From: Chamaea fasciata
Lineage: Eukaryota; Chordata; Aves; Passeriformes; Sylviidae
Assembly (NCBI GenBank): GCA_029207755.1
Contig: JARCOQ010000004.1
Location: 38,514,685 to 38,578,684 of the forward strand
Length of the DNA: 64,000 nt
Direction of reading: 5' to 3'
Shown: one piece after another, positions 23,400 to 36,519 of the stretch
Layout: each line of letters begins with the position of its first letter
Numbering within the stretch: the first letter of the stretch is position 1
Translations under genes and position numbers: made by a program
The notes under the pieces: model-generated
Told to the model about the DNA's origin: nothing
Seen by the model: only the letters and a program-made list of their open reading frames with translations
Databases searched by the model: none

Positions 23400-26300
23400 G
23401 GCCTTCTTAGAAGTGAACTGTGACTTCCTCTAAGGAGATGTCATCATGAAGGAAGTCATTGCTTTCTACTTTCATGGTACAAAATGAAGGTTTCTCAGAA
23501 CTACATTCAATTTGGAAAGTGATGAATTGGATAAAAATATACCACTCTTGTTAAAAGCTAGCATATTATGACTTATTTTTGACACCTACAGCTTGCCTAT
23601 GAAAGCTTATTAAATCTTTGACAACAATTGTGCAATGTCAGGAATTCGAGGCAATTTTTCTGCAAATTCAAAAGTGATTCTATGATTGTATGATTTTTAT
23701 TCTAGAAGTCAGCTAAATATTTTTCTGATCGTAAATGTACAGGCTCATGAAGAAGAGCTCTTTTAATACATGCCCATTCATTTTGAGCAGCACATGGTTT
23801 TCAGCAATATTGAATTTGAGTTTTATTCAAATTTTTAAACAGTCTTTTTGGTGATACTTGGGCTTGAAAACAAAGAAAAATGTCTTTCTGAGAACAAAAG
23901 GACTTCCTGAGAATAGACATTCTATTACTCAAATTGCCTAATTTCTTAGTTTCAACAAATGATGAAGCTGATTATTTGTTTTCAGGGAACAGGTGTAAAT
24001 GGCTATGTTTTGGGCTACTTTAGAGATGGAGTGTTTAGTTTAAAAGAGAAATTTCAATTTAAGTATATGAACTTGAATACTCGCTCTATACCAAGTTATC
24101 TATTTTTGTGGAAATGAAAAAAAGGTTTTAAAAATTGACAGCAGACAACTAGACTTCAGAATACAAGGGATTGTTTATCATTTTCTACTGCAAGAGAAAT
24201 AAATTTTATCTAAGTCACAAGCCTTCAGACTTTTTTTTAAATTAGTGTACCAGAAAGGAGAGAGAAAGAAAAAAACAAAAAAAGAGTATAATAGATCACA
24301 TAGCTGAACAAAAATTTTACATGGTATTGAGCTAACAGGAAGGTGTTTCTCATCAAAGCAAGTGCTGGTCTCTTGATTATTCAAAGGTTCCACATTGCAC
24401 AGAATAAGTCATTATTGAACCAGGCCTTGGACCTCTTATTTGTAAATGTTACTGCCATAGCCATCTGTGGATATGTCAGGGGCAGAGCTGATAGCAGAGA
24501 GAAAGGCATAAAGAAAGCTTCCATAAAAGCTGTGTACTATCTCATACTGTGGCAATGACAATTTTGTGTCAACTGTAAATTCCTGCTTCCATATTGGTAG
24601 GGAATTTTCCCTAACCCATACATTTCTTAATAATGTATAAACCACTGCACTATAGTAGGGAAGAATGCTGATTGCTGAAGTTGTTTGAATGGAAAATAAG
24701 GGAAACATCCACTCATTATATGCCATGAATTATTCCTTCTATATGCACAGATCTTTCTGTTTCCATCTGTCTGAAGAAACTGTATTTTATTGACTTGTAT
24801 CCTGTATTTCACATCTCTCTGTTCATTAAACTCAGGCAAAATTGCAGTGGAATTTAATATAGCAGTATGTATTAATAATTCTCACAATTTAAGTTAATTT
24901 ACACTAACTTATAATTAGTATTATGCCAACTAATATCAACCAGAGAGAATAATGATATTTTTACAACATTAAAAAATTGTAAAACATTATCTCAGTGTTA
25001 TTCAGGCTAAGAACCTCTTGCGAAATATCCAGGCTTTCCATTTCTGCTCTGCTCAATGTGTGTTCACATCTTCCATGAAGGTGGGAAGAAGGATAGGATT
25101 TTGTAAGCAAAACCAGACACAGTGTGGAGTACCATGAGCAGTTGTACTGAATCCAGGAGATCTTGGGGTTTAGTGGAATGAGAAAGACTACAGCTGTTAA
25201 GACCATAAATAATCAAACTCCTCAATAGAACTGTTCCACTTTGTACAGTTATTCATTTGCTGTGCTATGTTAGAGTAGCAGGAAAAGTGTTTAAGTCAGG
25301 ATTTTAAAATACAATAGCTGTATTTTATGACTTAGATGGGAAGTATCTTTGTTCTTCTGCATGATTCTTAGGTATATAGAAAAATGAATTAGGCATGAAA
25401 TCTGGGATCATCAAAACAAGGCAACATGCAGTTGATAAGGAAATAAAAAGTGAAAAATCATTTCTAAATGAAGTTGAGGGAAGACTCAAGGTCTGAGTAG
25501 CCTTTTTGTCTCTAGCATGGGTACCAGGAAGAAAAATTAGATGTGCAAGTCAGTAGCGTGAAGAGACTCTACTGACCATTAGCTCTCTTCCATCTCTAAA
25601 AGAAGTTCCAAGGGAAAAAAGGCTATTCGATGTTTTTCAGGTCTTTTTTCTAAGATTCATTGCTCCTTTACTCTGGAAATCCTTGCTTCCTCCCTTGTCC
25701 CTTTTACCCAAAACTCAGTAATCATTTAACTTCCCACAGAAATTAATACATCTAAATCCATAAATGGTTTTAGAGAAGATTATGGCACTTTTTAAAAATT
25801 ACTAGCACAGAAATCTTGATGATTTTGTCCATAATGAAAAAGAACCCAAACAGATACTTCAAAGACACATAGGAACAGGAAAGCTATTTTAACTGTTTGT
25901 TTCATCAGTGAAAATTAAATGCGGAACTAGATAGAATTAGAAGTGAACTGTTAAAGTGACCTTCATGTGAGTTAAAAGTGTATGCATCTTTTATGATCTC
26001 TTCATAGCATGAAAAACATGTAGCAGCCAGCAATACTGCAACACATCCCACAGTCAGCCAGCCCACCTGGTTTCTTCTGATATGACTCATATCTTGGGGC
26101 TTTCTGTGTTTTGTTCAGTTTTGAGTTTTGGGAGTCTTTTTGTTGCACTCTCATTCTTCCATGGCATTCATAACACAAACAAAGATACTGTGCATCTTAT
26201 ATTTTTTTTTCCTTTTCTCTATCTCCAAAAGTCTTTTCTACAGAGCCTTTCAGTGAGAGACATTCTCACAGGTGCTTAAGTATTTGAAACACTGAAATAC

Positions 26301-28182
26301 CAATTTCCATTTAATAAATGGAGTACTAAGACTGATTAACTTATGGGCCAGACTGTGTCTGGAAGGCTGCAGATTTTGTACGTAAATATGTGTGAGGTGG
26401 CTTGATACCTTGTTGCTGGCTGGTGCCCTTAGAGGACTTTGCCTCTCACCAAATGCACATGCAAAGGAGAAACAACTCCTTCTCAACCACTGAAGGGATG
26501 CTGCCTTCCACAGGAATACCTTTTCTTCATTGCTTAGGGAGGTAAAGGACATTATCCTAGTTTTAAACTCTTTTTTTTTCACTTTTGAAGAAACTGGTAC
26601 CTTACCCACTGGGACACTAGTGGAGGTTATTGCAATACAGGCTGAATACACCTTGAACAGGAATTGAGGAAAGCGCAAGTTCTGTGCACATAATCTCCTT
26701 TTGTACTTCCACAAGAGCTAGGCTCAAGTGGATTACAACATCTCTGGGTGTAGAGTACCCAGAGAATTGCTAACGGTGCAGATAGCTGCTCATCAACAGC
26801 ACATCTACACATTTCTAGGAATGACTGTTCAGTGTGTAAAGGGTCATAAAAGTCCTACATTTTCCTTTCTTTAATTTCCTAAATAATCTGACACAGCTCT
26901 TTGTGAAAAGTGAGTCATGCTGAAAGTTTGAAGCAGGCAGTGAATCTGTAGTATACATGTCCTAAATAGACTTGAGCACAAAGAGGCTTAAATTTGAGAC
27001 CTCTTAACCTCATGATGCTAATCCTATGCATTTGGTAAAGCTAATGTATAGCTTCTCTGCGTGTGAGTACAGGTTGTGTTTGTGAAATTTTTCCTAAATA
27101 TTGAAACATATTGTGAGTCTGAAAGTGAGGTGCAAGATTTAATGTCTTAAGGTATCAAAGCCTCAGAAAGAAAAGACATGTTCCAAACAACATCCCATGT
27201 CTGACTAATGCTTCCACCTTTGTTAACCTCTTCAGGATATATTACAGAAGATATAAATGGAAAAGTTTCAGCTTTACCCTGCATGGTAAATGTCTGGTAT
27301 ATTGCAAAGGCATAATCATGTGCACATATAGCAATCATGTCTAACGGAAGAGTGAATAGTACAATTATTTTGAACTAACTCTAACTCTTGTTTTCCATAT
27401 TATATGGGAAAAATACCTTTTGGTTAATTATAGTTACTTTTTACTGGATTTAAGTTTCACCTAAATCTCAGTGTTTTTTTCAGTTTTCACTTATGATTCA
27501 TTTGTGTCTTCATAAGCCTTTATCTTAATGTCTTCTTCAAAACAAGTAGTTCAGGTATCACTCTCATACACAAGATGTCTTCTCCATACTTACTTCAGCT
27601 GTATCACAGCTTGGAGTTTTGGAATACAGTAAACATTCTAAATGAAACTGAATGTTTAATCTGCCTCCTTAAACTCAGCCTTCACTATCCATCCAACGCG
27701 ACTTCTTTTCTTTATAGATTTGACTAATCTTCTCAAGCATGTTTATTGGAGTAATTAGAATTTCTTATAAAACTAGTTAGCTGTGTTTTTACCTTCCTTT
27801 TTTTTTTTTTTTGAAAGCGGGGGAGCTTTTTTCTTTAGTTATAACTGTGTTTTGGTTATGGTGCAAATTTGTTTCAGACACAGTTCAATAATTGAAGGTA
27901 GGACTACTGTCATCCTGCTGAAGGTAGGACTCAAGTCATCTGTTGCTAAGGTGAGCAGGTTAATTTTGCGTAAGTGTTGTGTACAAAGTTTTCTCTATGC
28001 ATTATTGTTTCTGCATGGGAGGGTTTTGAGTCAGATTCACATTCTTGCAACAGGATTGGAAAAAGCAGTGGAAAAAATGATGATATATCATTGCTTCTTC
28101 TTGCACACAGACTTATGTGATTGAAATGTGTTACATATAAATTATTTATTCATATTTACTTTTAAAATGGGTTCTCTTATGA
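23400..28182. other. Unassigned AT-rich non-coding stretch
   Basis: No gene recognised. The longest frame (26250-26714, minus, 154 codons) has no motif or composition suggesting a real protein. A small inverted repeat (CTCTGGGT / ACCCAGAG) lies near 26740-26765. An ATTCTATGATT string near 23675 recalls a CR1 end but has no CR1 body next to it. Confidence 0.45.
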
Positions 28183-28211
28183 TGATGATGACCCAGCGTG
28201 GGTCATCATCA
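28183..28211. repeat. Perfect hairpin, 13-bp arms and 3-nt loop
   Basis: The left arm TGATGATGACCCA (28183-28195) and right arm TGGGTCATCATCA (28199-28211) are exact complements around the loop GCG. This is well beyond chance expectation for 64 kb. It stands at the left edge of a GC-rich block. Confidence 0.9.
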
Positions 28212-28612
28212 GAAGTGGTGAGGGATTTTCTGTCTTGGTAACACAAGAAGCATTTTCCTGCCTCCTCTCCCTGCCAGGGCAGCAGCATCTGCATGATTTC
28301 CCTGAGCTCCCTACCAGCAGCTCGTACTCCAATTTCATATTGCAGTCAACAGCCTTCTGCTCCTCAGGGAGTGTGTCCCTGGCAGTGGAGGCTGCTCAGA
28401 AGAATGTGCCCGTGTGTCAGGCCTGTCCCCAGCTGGCCCTGGGAGCCCCACTGCTGGCTGACAGGGCAACAGGCAGTGAGAAGCTGCCAGCACAGCTGCT
28501 CTCTGTTCCCAGGAGACTGTCTTCTTCTGGGACTCCTCAGGGGATGTCTTACCTACATTGTTAATCAAGACCCAATTTTTTTAATAACATTCCCTCTCCC
28601 CCTGCTTTTAGG
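28212..28612. other. GC-rich block of unknown origin
   Basis: About 350 bp (28235-28560) are clearly GC-richer than the flanks and open in two plus-strand frames (28235-28564, 28293-28709) and one minus-strand frame, as happens in GC-rich DNA. No protein family recognised. It could be an old LTR, a processed fragment or a small regulatory island. A CAGTGGAGGCTGC string occurs here near 28384 and again near 28905. Confidence 0.5.
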
Positions 28613-28750
28613 AAAACAAAACAAAACAAAACAACAAAAACCAAAACAAAAACCAAACAAACAAGCATCAAAAACAAAACAAAAACAAAAAACAACAACA
28701 AAAAACTAAACAAAAAACCCACCCAACAAACCAAAAAGAACCAAAAATCC
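28613..28750. repeat. CA-rich low-complexity tract (CAAAA/CAAA)n
   Basis: About 135 bp of A and C only, dominated by AAAAC and AAAC units, with a few short G interruptions. It is the complement type of the GT-rich tracts at 29904, 35180, 36322 and 51104. Confidence 0.95.
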
Positions 28751-29903
28751 AACTGTATGTGTGCAAGACTTCAGATGTTGTTGGGCTCAATGTTCATATA
28801 ATATCAATGTTTCTGTTTTGTTTATCTTCTGCCAGGTTAGCTCATGAGGACATTAGCAGAGACGGTGCTGGAGACACAGCTCCTAAGCCTGTCACTTTCT
28901 GTGTCAGTGGAGGCTGCACTGAAAGGACTTGTCAGAAGAGAGCTAGCTCTGCGAATTAGTTTGTAACAGTTGGCTGCTTCAGAAAAAGGGAATTTTCTTC
29001 ATTGCCAGATCCCACCTCATCAATATTGTATTGCTTTCACTCTCCCTGAGAAGCCAGAGTAGGCATAGTGCATCTCTACCTATTTGCACAGTACATCAGG
29101 GAGTTTTAATGTCATTATACTGCCTAGAATGGAAGTTGCATTAGAAAATGCTTTAGGAATTTGACTTCCTGCATCTTTTTAATGTTATTGCAGTGGAAGA
29201 AATGATTGCAATTAGTAACAGATAGCATTGGGGGAAAGAAAACTAATTTGCTTCTTTCACCAGAAATAAATTAAAGAGGTCGTGTGTCTGAAAGAAGTGC
29301 CGCATGCAATGGAAAAGCTTACAAAACTTAAATAGTTCTCCATTATATTTGAATACTTGGTCTTAGTTCAACTATATTTCTATTTCCTATATGAATAAAG
29401 GAGTATTATTTACCTATAATTTAGATATAAGTTTTGTCTGCTGTGTCTGGTAATGTATTTTTACTTAGAGATAGAGCACATATTTAACATCTTGTTTCTT
29501 ATCTGTACCAGGGCAGAGAGCAGATCTTGTACCTCCTCGAGTTACTGGTTTTTGTGACAGGACAAATGGAGATAATGAATTTGGAGGATCTGGATTTCTT
29601 TTATAATTTGCTGTAATGGCCCTGTACAAAACTGCTGTGCTTAACTGCAGGAGGTAGGAAGCAATGACCTCTAGAAGTAGAAATAAAATCAAAGCTGATG
29701 ATTCCCCTAAGAGATTATTCAGATTCTCTGTCTTTACTAAATAAGCAGCAGTTCATGTAATCTATCTGAAATATTTCTCTCTTAAATAGTATACTAGGGA
29801 CTGGGAAAGTGGATGTTCTTTGAATATTACTCTCTAATCCTACCACATACTAAGGACAAAGAGGAGAAAAAAATTCACTCTTTGTCCACCCAATTACACT
29901 TCT
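28751..29903. other. Unassigned non-coding stretch
   Basis: Nothing recognised apart from the short string shared with the GC-rich block (near 28905). Confidence 0.5.
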
Positions 29904-30000
29904 GGGTTTGGGAGGTTTTGTGGTTGTTTTGTTTGATTTGAATTCTTTGCTTTTTTTCGGTGTTTTGTTTTCTTGTTTGGTTAGGTTTTTTGGTCTTTTT
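29904..30000. repeat. GT-rich low-complexity tract
   Basis: T-rich DNA punctuated by single and double G (GTTTTGTTTG-like units), with a few interruptions. A plus-strand frame across it (29908-30237) is compositional. Confidence 0.85.
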
Positions 30001-30950
30001 ACTGCAATGTATTTGCTTATGTTTAAATATAGCATTGCTGTTGCAATGCTCCTATATTGCAATTGCTGTCATGGCAAACCTGTAAACTACGTTGGATTCA
30101 GCTTGCACTTCCCTTGTGATTCCCTTGTGAAGCATATTATTCTCCCTCTAAACAGGGTACCATACAGCATTCTTGGCTACTTCTTTACAACACTTAGTGC
30201 TGTTACCAAGATAAGGAATGTACTTCTTAGTCCTTAGAAATATGTGAAAGAAAACACATATTCAGATAAATACAGCTACAGCTTTAAAAATGCAGTTAAG
30301 CACAATTGGGAAATACACTTCGCTATTCAAACCAAATTCATATTTGCAACATATCTCGCTAAAGGAAACAAACAGGTTTTGCAGTTATAGATTATGCTTA
30401 TTCTAAAATGTGTATAATTTCATGGCAGATAACTTTCAAGCCTTCTTCCTTAAAGACAAAGCAAAATACTGAACAGAAATAATGCTACCACCTCAGAGTC
30501 AAATATATTTTTGCACAAAAGTCTCCACATCTATTACTTTTGTGTGCTGGTCTAGCCAATTGTATTAATTTTTTTTGAAGATTTTTGTCTTTTGGGATCT
30601 TGTTTTTTTCCCCAGGAAGTAAATAGTTGTATTTCTTATGGTTAGTCTGAAACCGTCTGATAGACCGAGTCAGACTCATACAACACTAAATATGCCCTAC
30701 CCTCAGCCTTACTGGTGTTGCTGGTGGCCATGTATGGATTTCAAACTATCTAGTGATAAATATCCTGAATGTCAAACATGTAGAATGTCTCTTCCCTTAC
30801 CAATTACCAGTGGTATTTGGTGAAGTGCACCAATATTTGCCTTCTTCCAGGGCCACAGGCTTTTTTATTTTCCTCTGTCTGGATGCATGTGTGTGAGGAA
30901 CTTTACTTAATGTCTTGAACATAATGAGAAAGAAGTTCTTCACTGTTGTA
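30001..30950. other. Unassigned AT-rich non-coding stretch
   Basis: No gene or repeat recognised. Confidence 0.5.
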
Positions 30951-31215
30951 GACATCTGGGGCTCATCTGGTCCAGCCTCCTGGTAAGCAAAAGAAATTTC
31001 AAAATAAGGTCAGATCGCTCAGCTGAGTTGTGAGAACCTTCAAGGAGGTGCTGCTTGGGCACTCTGTCCTCGTGTTGATGTCCACAACAGGATATTTTTG
31101 CCTTTGTGCATTAGGAATTGTGCTTATTGCTACTTGCAACCAATGCCTCTTGTCCTTTCACTGTGCCTCTGAACAAACTCTGTCACTGTCTTTTCTGCAA
31201 GTCTCTTTCTGTTGT
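30951..31215 (-). mobile_element. CR1 LINE fragment, diverged
   Basis: Complement of the CR1 3' untranslated region: TCTGGTCCAGCCTCCTGG near 30967, GGTCAGATCGCTCAGCTGAG near 31010, and the conserved CAATGCCTCTTGTCCTTTCAC near 31140. The terminal octamer repeat is lost on the left and the right boundary is uncertain. Confidence 0.75.
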
Positions 31216-34200
31216 GTAGCATATCAGTTACCTCCCACCTTTAAATGCTCTTAGTTGCCATAAACCCGTTCCCTTATCTGCTCATCATTTGTCATATGCT
31301 TCTGTACTGAGCTTTTCATGTTCTTCCTAATACTGAAGTTAAGTTCTACAAAGCAGATTAATGTGAGTACTGAATATCAGAATCCCTTGTTAATACTGAC
31401 TTAGCTACCAAAACCAAGAAAGAAATAACATTTATGTAACTGCTAATTACCATTCAGATTCTAAAATGAAAATAACCCTGGCCCTTCTATTTTCTTAACT
31501 TTTCTTACATTTTTCAGCTTGTATGCTCTGCATTATACATAATGTAATTGCCATGTCTGACCACCCAGCTTCATCAGGTCTATGACCATACCATTCAGTC
31601 TTGTTCCACCTATTATACCAGTGTCACCAAAATTCACCCTAGAATCAGACTGAATGGCTGAACCAGACAAAATGCTTGAGTAGTATTTGAGGACCAGAAT
31701 TCCCCAAGGCTACTTCTTTTGAGCACAGAAGTTTGGGTATTGGCAGAGCATTCTGTTTCAGTTTATTAGTACAACTGCCATTGGGTCACAGTATTCTTTA
31801 TGGTTTTCATAATGAGCCTGTGGCAAATCTGCCTAAGACAATAACCTGGTTCACCTTTGAATTGCACGTGCAGTCTCTCAGGGAAGTGTGTTAATTGTAA
31901 TTAGAGCAGATACTGAGTGTAACATACAGAATTCTATCTAGAAGATAGAATTTATTCAATTTTATTCAATTGACTTTGAATTTGGACAAAGGAAATCAGA
32001 CCAAAAGTACCATCCTGAGTTTTAAATTTGCATCAGTTTGTAGATTATATGGAAGGAAAAGTGTTCTTTCTTCTGTGGATTCCATCATTTTCCCATGTCA
32101 CAGACACTCTTATAAGATAGCCACCAATAAAACATTTTATTGTTAGATTGTAATTTTTATCAGTGAGAAGAACAGAAACAGAAATGCTAAGAGTGGTAGC
32201 TCGTCTCAAATTCAGTTTGGAGCATTACAGCACTTTCTTCAATATACAAGTTCTTGCCAGCTACTTCCTATTTGGTTTCCTCTCTTATAGTAGTCCTAAA
32301 TCAGTTTTTAGAAAAGCTATTAGTCTTTAAATGTGGTGTGTGTATATGTAGGTTCTGTGATATAGAAAATGCAATATTTCTGTCTTTGTAAGTAAGTATA
32401 CTTACATAGATATTTATAAACATTGTAAGAAGCAGACCAGAGTTAGTTCGTGAGAATAGAACATAGCAAAGTATTGAACACAAGTTTCTTGCTTTCCTTA
32501 TCTTTCCCTTACCTCCCATGACCAACAGAGCTGCAGAAGTCACTTATGACAAGTCACCATGGTTTGGCTGTTTGTCTAATTTTTGCTAAAACGGCATTGA
32601 TTAAAATGCATTCAGGCCAAGCCAAAGTCAGTAGCTCTCACATGTTTGTGCATGCACAGACTTGTTGATCACTTTGGTCATAATCACAGTCCCAGCAGGA
32701 ACTGCTGAATTCATTATTCTGCCCATAAAGAAAAATCCCAGGCTTTTGGAGTTTGGAGATTTCTCCCACTAGATACAATTCTCAAGGATGACTTAATTGC
32801 CTATGCAAAATTTATGACAGCAGAAATTAATTTCCATGTCTGTGCCTAACAGTGATCCTATTCCTTCTTGTGTTTGCAATACATGGGAGAAAAAAAAAGG
32901 ATTTTTTTCACATTGGCTGGCCACATGAAATTCATCTGATTTCTTTAATTCTTAAAGACAGTGCTTTCATGGCAAAAAAAGAAAAAGTGGAGCAGAAGGA
33001 GTGGAACTGTGCCTAAGTTTCTGGGTTTTGAGCTTTTAAGTTGAATTGGTCTAGCTCAGTAGACCTAATGCAGATGAAAATTAACCATTTCCCTGTTCTA
33101 GGCAAGAGCTTAAATATGAACTGAAAATATAAAAATAAAGAACTTAAAGTTGTTCCCCTAATAAGAATTACAGCTAAATCTTGCTTTCTTCTATTATTTC
33201 ATTTAAAAGTAGAGGGGTGAAAAATCCCTTTAATAGATGATAACTACTTTCCAGTAGTGGATACACAAAAAATATATTGCTTATTTGCTAAGCATGAAGG
33301 ATGTTGCATGAGGCATAAAAGTAGTCTGTGCCTCAAAGAACATTTTAATCCAACAACACATATGTTAAGTAGGCAAAACATGCCAGAGTCTCCAGCAGTA
33401 GATAATTGGTATTTTTAATGAAATTTCAAATTAATATCATTTATTCACTGTTTCTGGGCTGAGTTGAAAAGGTCTTGACTAAATACTCACTGAGACGAGT
33501 CCATTTATTGCGTTTTATGAAAATATACTTAATCTGAGGTGTTTAGAAGGATTTCCTCTGGCATCATCAGGTCAATGAGTGACTGAACTACTTCTTTGAA
33601 ATTACTTGCTTTACTGAAGATACTAGATAATTATTTGGATATGAAGAGGAAATGTTATTATGTGTTATAAATTTCAACAGTCCCTTCTTGCTATGATTTT
33701 CTCTTTATTATTTCCTCTGTATAGGACTAAGAATACTGTTTGAAGTTGAGGAGACTACCTGTTGACTTCCTGTGGGCACAGATGTTTGGGCTACTAATTC
33801 AAAATAGAATCTGTCTAACTGCCTTGAAAATGTAGGCTCTGTTAGGGAGAGATGTGAAACCCTTGCAGCTGCAGTCAAGGGAAAGGTATGTTTTAAATAG
33901 CAAAGTTTTCTCTGTGATGTCAAGTGTTCTAAAAAAAAAAATAAAACCCAAACCCCATAGTGTTTGCTCTTTTGAGTGCCCAAAATAAAATGTATGTTGG
34001 CATGAATCTGTCTCTGACAGACAGATCATGCAACTGCTTATTTCACAAGTCTTGTGAAAATTGATTATCCATGAAGCTCTCAGACAGCAGCAAAGATAGT
34101 TGCACAAAATCATTAGCATAGACTGTTTCTCATTTACAGTCTTATGCAAGAGAGAAGAAAATGGATATCTACTGATTTCCATAAAGAGTTCTTGTGCATA

Positions 34201-34581
34201 TAAATGGGAAATAGCTGTGTAATAAAAGGCTGAGTTTTCCTGTAACCATGACTTGCCAATGATTATTTTAAAAATTCCATTACAATTTCATTATGAAAAG
34301 TTATTCACTGCATTTTCCTACTGATGTATGAGAAACTATCCTTGGCTGCAGGTATAGAATTGTCTTCTGACTTTCTCTCTTGAAAAGTTTGAGAACTCTA
34401 AGGATTAGGAATAGGAGAACTAGCTTCAAATGGATACTGAAAACCAGAAACAAGTGGTGGCTGGCAGTAGTGGGGTATACTCTCATCCATGCATTAGAGA
34501 GGTACTGTCAGTGCAGCTTCCCCATGCTTGAGCTGAGAGCATGGGATGGGGGAGTTGGGACCTGGATTACTGCTTCAGGTT
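31216..34581. other. Unassigned AT-rich non-coding stretch
   Basis: No gene recognised. A 10-bp inverted repeat with a 3-nt loop lies at 31930-31952. A 127-codon minus-strand frame at 33799-34182 has no motif. Confidence 0.5.
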
Positions 34582-34645
34582 TAAACAAAAAATATTTCAA
34601 ACAAACAAGCAAAACACCAAAATATACCACAACCCACAAAAAGCC
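34582..34645. repeat. CA-rich low-complexity tract
   Basis: AAACAAAC-like units with scattered other bases, shorter and less pure than 28613-28750. Confidence 0.7.
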
Positions 34646-35179
34646 CTCCCACAGTAGTACCAGGAAGTTGGATTGACCTGTATGCACCCCACCAAGACTA
34701 AGAAAATATTTTTTCACATACATGTGAGTGATCTTCTGATTCTCACCTTGCTCTCCTAGGATTCATGCCACACTGAAACTCCTGCAATAATGGGAAAGCC
34801 TGAGTTTCATCTAGCATTTGTGGCAGCACAAACTCAGAAGTGACTGGCATTGAGGGGGATGATAAACACATGCATAAGGCTTGTTCTCAATGCATGAGAC
34901 TTGACGGATCTGGTATTGGAGTGGATTTTATAATGTAATACAGGAGTTCACCTACAGGACAAGTAAATTCTTCAGTTTAAATAGTGGAAATGCAGCCTCT
35001 TTAGGCCATGGCAGAATACTTGCCTTCTCAGTATGGGAAAGGATAAAATGCTTAATATGTGAATGATGTGTACTACTTCTCTAATTTTGTTACTTTGTTC
35101 TTTTTGTGGCTTTATATGATGAAGGTAATGGCAATAATCACTTCTTTCTTTGAGCAAAATACTGCTTTTTGTGGCTCTT

Positions 35180-35248
35180 TATTTTGTTGTGGTTTTGTTT
35201 GTTTGTTTGTTTTTGTTTGTTTGGGGGTTATTTTGTTTTGTTTTTTTA
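35180..35248. repeat. GT-rich low-complexity tract (GTTT/GTTTT)n
   Basis: GTTTGTTTGTTTG core with TTTTG units on each side, about 70 bp. Confidence 0.9.
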
Positions 35249-36321
35249 ATCAAGGGAAGCAGAGATCTAAAGAAATCAATACATGATTTTTTTTTCCTTC
35301 CTGAAAATGTAAGATACTAGCTTTCAGAAATAACAAAATATCTTCTAAAACTTACTTTTTGAATGGGAAATATTTTGTGCTTAAACATTGTGTAGTTTAC
35401 TCAAAGAGAGTTAAAAGTACTTTGCTTTATGTAAAGCCATTCTTTATTACATTCTTGATAGGATTAAAATCAGCTGTAAGCAGCAGTAATTTAATTAAAT
35501 TTTATTTAAGCACAAGGTTAAGCCAGTACTTGTGAATCAAAATCTTTATACACATTCTGATCCTACTTCTTTTCTAGTTCTGTTTTCATGCCTTCTACTA
35601 GGATCAAATTAAAAAGCCCCAAATCAATATAGCCCATTTAGACGCTGGCAATGAAATATAAATCACTAAATACAAGTGTAATTGTGAATAGAAACAGAAA
35701 ATATATTTATATCTTTTCATAGCCTATGCATTCATTTCTGAATTCAATTTAGCAATTTAGTTTGTGTCACATCTCAGTTTCTTGCTTAGATTAGCACACT
35801 GAGGAGCTTTCTGATAATCTGTTTATTACTTTCTCCTTTCCTTAATTGGTAGGTGTATAATATTTATATTAAATTGAACTTCATGGTGCCAGCCACAACC
35901 TTTAAGATCTCAAATTGAAACATACAGCAAATCTCATCTTGTGTTCAGCCAGACAATCCAAAGTTTGAGGCTGGTGCTTCAGTGCACCATCTTTCTGTCT
36001 GAGTAATCTGCTTGACATCAAAACACATGCATAAACAAACAAGTTTTACAGCCAGTTTTAAATAATTTTAATGTTTTCTATAGATATATCTGTGTCAAAG
36101 TATCTCATGCTTAGATCTGTGGAGACACAGAAATGGTATGCATGCATTGAAATGCTTGATTTGACTGGTGGCAGTGGCTTTCTGTGTTGTTCACTTGTTG
36201 GGATCCTGTAGGAGCCAGGAAACACAGAAGAAGGCAGTAACCACACTATCTGTGGCAGTGCCCTGCAGCTTCTACTGTTTCTTCTTTAAAGATGAAAAGG
36301 AATTTATCCTATTTCTTCTTT
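35249..36321. other. Unassigned AT-rich non-coding stretch
   Basis: Nothing recognised between two GT-rich tracts. Confidence 0.5.
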
Positions 36322-36519
36322 CCTTTTTTTTGTTTAATTGGTTTTTTTCGGTTTTGGGTTGTTGTAGTTGGGGTTTTTTTGTTTGTTTGTTTGTTTGTTT
36401 TTGTTGTGGGTTTTTTTGGTGGGGTTTTTTGGGGTTTTTTTGGTGGTTTTTCTTTTGGGGGGGGGGTTGTCTGTTTTGGTTTTGGTTTGGGTTTTTCTTG
36501 TTGTTGTTGTTATTGTTGC
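36322..36519. repeat. Long GT-rich tract with G-runs (possible G-quadruplex)
   Basis: Nearly 200 bp of T and G. G-runs lie at 36408-36410, 36421-36424, 36431-36434 and 36457-36466 (ten G). The tract ends in GTTGTTGTT units. Plus-strand frames across it (Phe/Gly/Val/Cys-rich) and the minus-strand Thr/Lys/Pro/Asn-rich frame are compositional and are not proposed as genes. Confidence 0.95.

Noticed and set aside
23670..23700. ATTCTATGATTGTATG string like the CR1 terminal octamer repeat
   Set aside because: No CR1 body on either side; a short A/T/G match is expected by chance.
26250..26714. 154-codon minus-strand frame
   Set aside because: No signal peptide, domain or splice context; composition does not differ from translated non-coding DNA.
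28293..28752. Lys/Gln/Asn-rich plus-strand frame and Phe/Val/Leu-rich minus-strand frame that looks like a membrane protein
   Set aside because: Both run through the A/C-only tract; the hydrophobic run is an artefact of its complement.
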